DNA of 64,000 nucleotides from Dendrobium chrysotoxum. Taxonomy: Eukaryota > Streptophyta > Magnoliopsida > Asparagales > Orchidaceae. Positions 60,969 to 64,000 of this stretch are shown here, piece after piece; the first letter of the stretch is position 1; each line of letters opens with the position of its first letter. The notes below the pieces were generated by a model. It was not told the DNA's origin, made no database searches, and worked only from the letters and a program-made list of their open reading frames with translations. Position numbers and translations under genes: made by a program. The stretch lies in the NCBI GenBank assembly GCA_019925795.1, contig CM034315.1:9486001-9550000 (forward strand), in the 5' to 3' direction.

Positions 60969-61392
60969 CCATTCTCATATACTTTTTGGTGCATCTCTTT
61001 ATTTGTTCTTTCATTATGCTTTTATTATTTCTGATTTATTTCTTTAACTAAAGAATAATTAATCCTAGAATTTAAATCACTCCACCTCTTTTTCAAACTG
61101 ATTGTAACATCTAGATTATTTATAGTTTTCCCTGACAATTAAAGGAACATGCAAAACATAATCAGTTTTTGTTATCAAGCATCTTTCCATATATATTTTC
61201 CTTTCCTTCAAGTTCCTATAAACCAAGCAAAAACTTCATACACGTTACAGTTTTACCGATCCGTTATTAACATATCAAGAGAAGAGGGCTTAGTGATGAA
61301 AGCACTACATTAAACCATAACACAATAAGTTAACCTTCCTAAATATATTGTGATTGTTAGCTTTGAAAGATCCCCGACAAACTCCATGAGGG
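60969..61392. other. About 420 bp present only in the second copy
   Basis: In the NOV locus gttagaccc is followed within 3 bases by cacgaggaatat (21262-21280). In the second copy the same two anchors are separated by about 420 bp of AT-rich sequence. Either an insertion here or a deletion in NOV intron 7-side sequence. No terminal repeats were recognised. Confidence 0.65.
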
Positions 61393-61413
61393 TGTTATCA
61401 CGAGGAATATTAA

Positions 61414-61522
61414 GGCTTCGTTTGGGACCGTTGTCTTAGTATTTTTTATAGAAACTTTCTAGTACAAAATTTTTTTAATAATAACGAAAAAATAGTGGCA
61501 AAAAATTATCCGAAAAGAAACC
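61414..61522. mobile_element. Tourist-like MITE, copy 7 (right edge of the duplicate)
   Basis: 109 bp, GGCTTCGTTTGGGACC...cgaaaagaaaCC, with TAA on both sides (61411-61413 and 61523-61525). Homology to the NOV locus stops at its right end. Confidence 0.75.
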
Positions 61523-61525
61523 TAA

Positions 61526-62380
61526 GATTTTTATGAGGGTGAAATCTCTAGGCCAAAAATGCAAAGATTGTAAAGAAAAAATGTGATGAATCAAATTAAA
61601 CAAAAAACACAGTCATAAAAGGGAACAAATGAGAACAAGGCATAAAAAAAACAGATAAAAGCGAGAATAAATTTGGCTAGGTTTGATTCCACTTGCAGTT
61701 CTTCAACCTTTGCATGGGATCACAAGTGGACTACACAATCAAGAAAAAAAATTTTATTCCATCCAAATACAAAAAAATATAACACATGAAAAAATCCATA
61801 ATAAGTAAGAAAGCCTAAGCGCATGTTGTGCCTCAAGCCAATGACTAACGTTGTACAACATAATTTATGAGATTTTGTGGCATACCTCACAATGACTACA
61901 TCTTAAGATATAAAGTATTGAATATAACTTGTTCAACAACTAGAGAGACTCTCGGTGGAACTGAGAATGAGAAGTCTAATGAGATATAACATAATTTATG
62001 AAATTCTGACTTACCTTATGATGATTCTATCGTAAAATAAATTGCATGGAACTTACTTTACATTCAACAAATAGGGAATCCAGATGAATATAACTTGTTC
62101 AACAACTTGAGCTTTATGAGGCTCGTTTTATTCACTCACAAATTGGTTTAATTAAAAATCCCTATTTTTTCCTCACATTTTTCCCAAGAGATTGAGAATG
62201 TCATGATGCATCCTGTTTTTTAACGGTTCATATTAAATCCCAAGATCATGACCGCCACATTCAGGACAGACTAAATAAATATGGTTGCTCAAATCCTGTG
62301 GTGAGTTGCAATCTTCTTCTTCTTCAAATGTCATGGGTCCAATTCTGCCATCCCTTTCTCCTTTAAACAATGCTATTGTT
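61526..62380. other. Intergenic, no gene seen
   Basis: AT-rich. A phrase of about 25 bp (aatataacttgttcaacaact) occurs at 61921 and again at 62088, flanked by other shared words, so an old tandem duplication of about 167 bp is likely. Confidence 0.4.
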
Positions 62381-62384
62381 GGTA

Positions 62385-62860
62385 TTGGTCTAGTCAGCGA
62401 CTTCTCCAACAAGCTCTCGTCGCAACCTCCTCTCACTATTGTCAAAAGATTCAACAGTGAGCTCCTGTCCTGACTTACTCGCAGTTGTTGGCACTTTCTC
62501 CACTAAACTCCTGTTACGACTTCCTCACGATCCTTCTTAGAGACCTTGAACTCGAAAGTCAAGCTCAAGTATGCCTTTAAAACAATGTGCCATCACAAGG
62601 TATGCCACTCATAAACTGACACTTTCTTCTTCTTCAAGCATCACATGCACTGATCCCGTAAGTGACTTCTCTAAAAGGCTTGCATCAGAACTTCCTCTCA
62701 TTGTCATCAAATTCTTCTCCAATGAGCTCCTGTAACAACTTACTTAATACCATCGACACCTTCTCCACCAAGCTTTCACCGTGACTTCCTCGCGATCCTT
62801 CTTAGTGACCTTGATTTCATAAGTCAAGCAAAAGTATGTTTTTTAAATGACGAGCCACAA
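62385..62860. repeat. Tandem duplication of about 265 bp
   Basis: 62398-62600 and 62660-62855 share gacttctc(c/t)aa, cctctcattgtcatcaa, gagctcctgt, accttctccacca, gacttcctcgcgatccttc and ttagtgaccttga. The minus-strand frame 62233-62454 (with CPECGGHDLGI) overlaps its edge and is not recognised as a known protein. Confidence 0.65.
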
Positions 62861-63788
62861 TATTTACTCCACAGTCTCACTTTGGAGGAATATATGCATA
62901 TAATTGAAGAACATTAAGTTTAAATCCAACAACTTTTAGGGAAGACTAGATAACAAAGAGCACCTCTGTTTCCATCTTACTTGCAAATGATTGGTACTAG
63001 AAGATAATCAACAATAACAAATTTAATAATAAAAATGATAAAATCAACTAACAGAACTATCTAATCCAATGTTTATGTAATGAAGCACTCATAGCAAGCA
63101 AACAACCTAATATTCGTCGTAGTGCATTTATCACTTGTTGTGACAGTTAATGAATCAATAAGAATAAGAATCAAGAATAAAAAAGTATTTCTTAGCAGAT
63201 ATAACAAATGTAAACATGATAGACCTCATTACGTGATAAGTCCGGCGAGTTGAATTACTAAACAACAGATGCAACAAGCCCTGCAAATTTACACAAAATA
63301 AAAAAATAAACTAATAAAAATGAGGTATAATAGTCTCAAAGAATTGAAGATATTCATAACTATGAATTCATTGCTTTCAATAAGAAAAAAAATAAATTGA
63401 GAGAGAGCAACAAATGGTTGAACATGAGGAATATGTATTTATGTGCCTGTTTTGTATAATTTTCACAAAAACATTTTCTAATTTTGATCCCATTATAGCA
63501 ATAGTTCATATCATATACAATGGTTGGCCTATCTATACGCGCATGGTCAGTTTGGCTTTTTAAGATACTCCGAAATGAAAATGCAGCTTCATATGAGGAC
63601 AATTTTTTTCAAAAGAGAATGAAAAAATTGAGCTAGTTTTCTTTTTTTCTCACCTTTTTTTGTGCGGGGAGTAAATTTTTATGCACCAAAAAACACCATA
63701 AAAATTCCACTATACTGGCAGGATAAGAGTAGAACCAAGATGTGTTAAATTCAATGAACTACTAGAGGTTTAAAGTAATGTAAAACAC
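62861..63788. other. Intergenic, no gene seen
   Basis: AT-rich sequence without supported open frames. Confidence 0.4.
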
Positions 63789-63913
63789 ACAGCTCACCTT
63801 GGTCTGTTGGTAGGAGCTTAGGTTACCAACTAAGAGATCTTAGATTCGAGTCTTGTGTATGCGATGTATGTGTGAGTCTGCCTTAATTGACCTAACTGTC
63901 AAAAAAATATATA
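63789..63913 (+). mobile_element. tRNA-derived SINE, copy 3, with target-site duplication
   Basis: Starts acagctcaccttggtctgtt; box A-like tggtaggagctta, box B-like gattcgagtct, then tgtgtatgcgatgtatgtgtg and a short A-rich tail. Flanked by the 8-bp direct repeat TAAAACAC (63781-63788 and 63914-63921), supporting an intact retroposed insertion. Confidence 0.8.
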
Positions 63914-64000
63914 TAAAACACGCATATACCAACAATGATCTACAAGTAGCATTAGTTAACTTACGAGACAATGAAAGAGTTTGAAGATAACATAACTTAA

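Noticed and set aside
63789..63913. A tRNA gene
   Set aside because: Box A/B-like motifs are present but no cloverleaf with acceptor stem can be drawn, and the flanking 8-bp duplication with an A-rich tail indicates a SINE.

Overview
This is nuclear DNA of a flowering plant. The window holds one large gene with ten GT-AG introns that encodes the plant-specific protein NO VEIN. The rest is AT-rich sequence full of MITEs, SINEs, LINE relics, LTR relics and intron-bearing fragments of other plant genes. I cannot name the species, and monocot versus dicot is not resolvable from this sequence.

Layout. 1-3.5 kb: flank plus an intronless, broken sugar transporter (STP/MST) pseudogene on the minus strand. 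3.5-10.3 kb: very AT-rich sequence, a small palindromic MITE and LTR-retrotransposon relics. 10.5-12.8 kb: dispersed repeats and a U6 snRNA pseudogene that has lost its ACAGAGA box. 12.8-16.7 kb: noncoding repeats, including a 248-bp tandem repeat. 17.6-30.2 kb (minus): the NOV gene, 11 coding exons that join without a frame break into about 2506 codons, with a GHKL-type ATPase module in the middle and a DUF3883 domain at the C terminus. 30.5-30.7 kb: a GC-rich 34-bp tandem array just upstream of NOV. 32-42 kb: fragments, all on the plus strand, of NADP-malic enzyme, an alpha/beta-hydrolase, a Rab5-type GTPase, a PPR protein and an unknown protein tail. Several keep introns. Part of them sits inside a 3.9-kb element with PIF/Harbinger-like termini, and a Helitron-like 3' end lies at 42.65 kb. 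43-52 kb: retroelement relics, a 30-bp minisatellite at 46.5 kb and an LTR/PBS junction at 50.2 kb. 52.1-61.5 kb: a direct, diverged segmental copy of about 10.5-21.4 kb. It contains a partial copy of NOV exons 8-11 in which a 0.63-kb deletion has removed the DUF3883 domain. 61.5-64 kb: low-complexity flank and a SINE with an 8-bp target duplication.

Only NOV looks like a working protein-coding gene. The main interest is genome dynamics: a partial duplication of NOV bounded on both sides by MITEs of one family, gene-fragment capture by DNA transposons, and a minisatellite that seems to belong to one retroelement family and is visible at several stages of decay.
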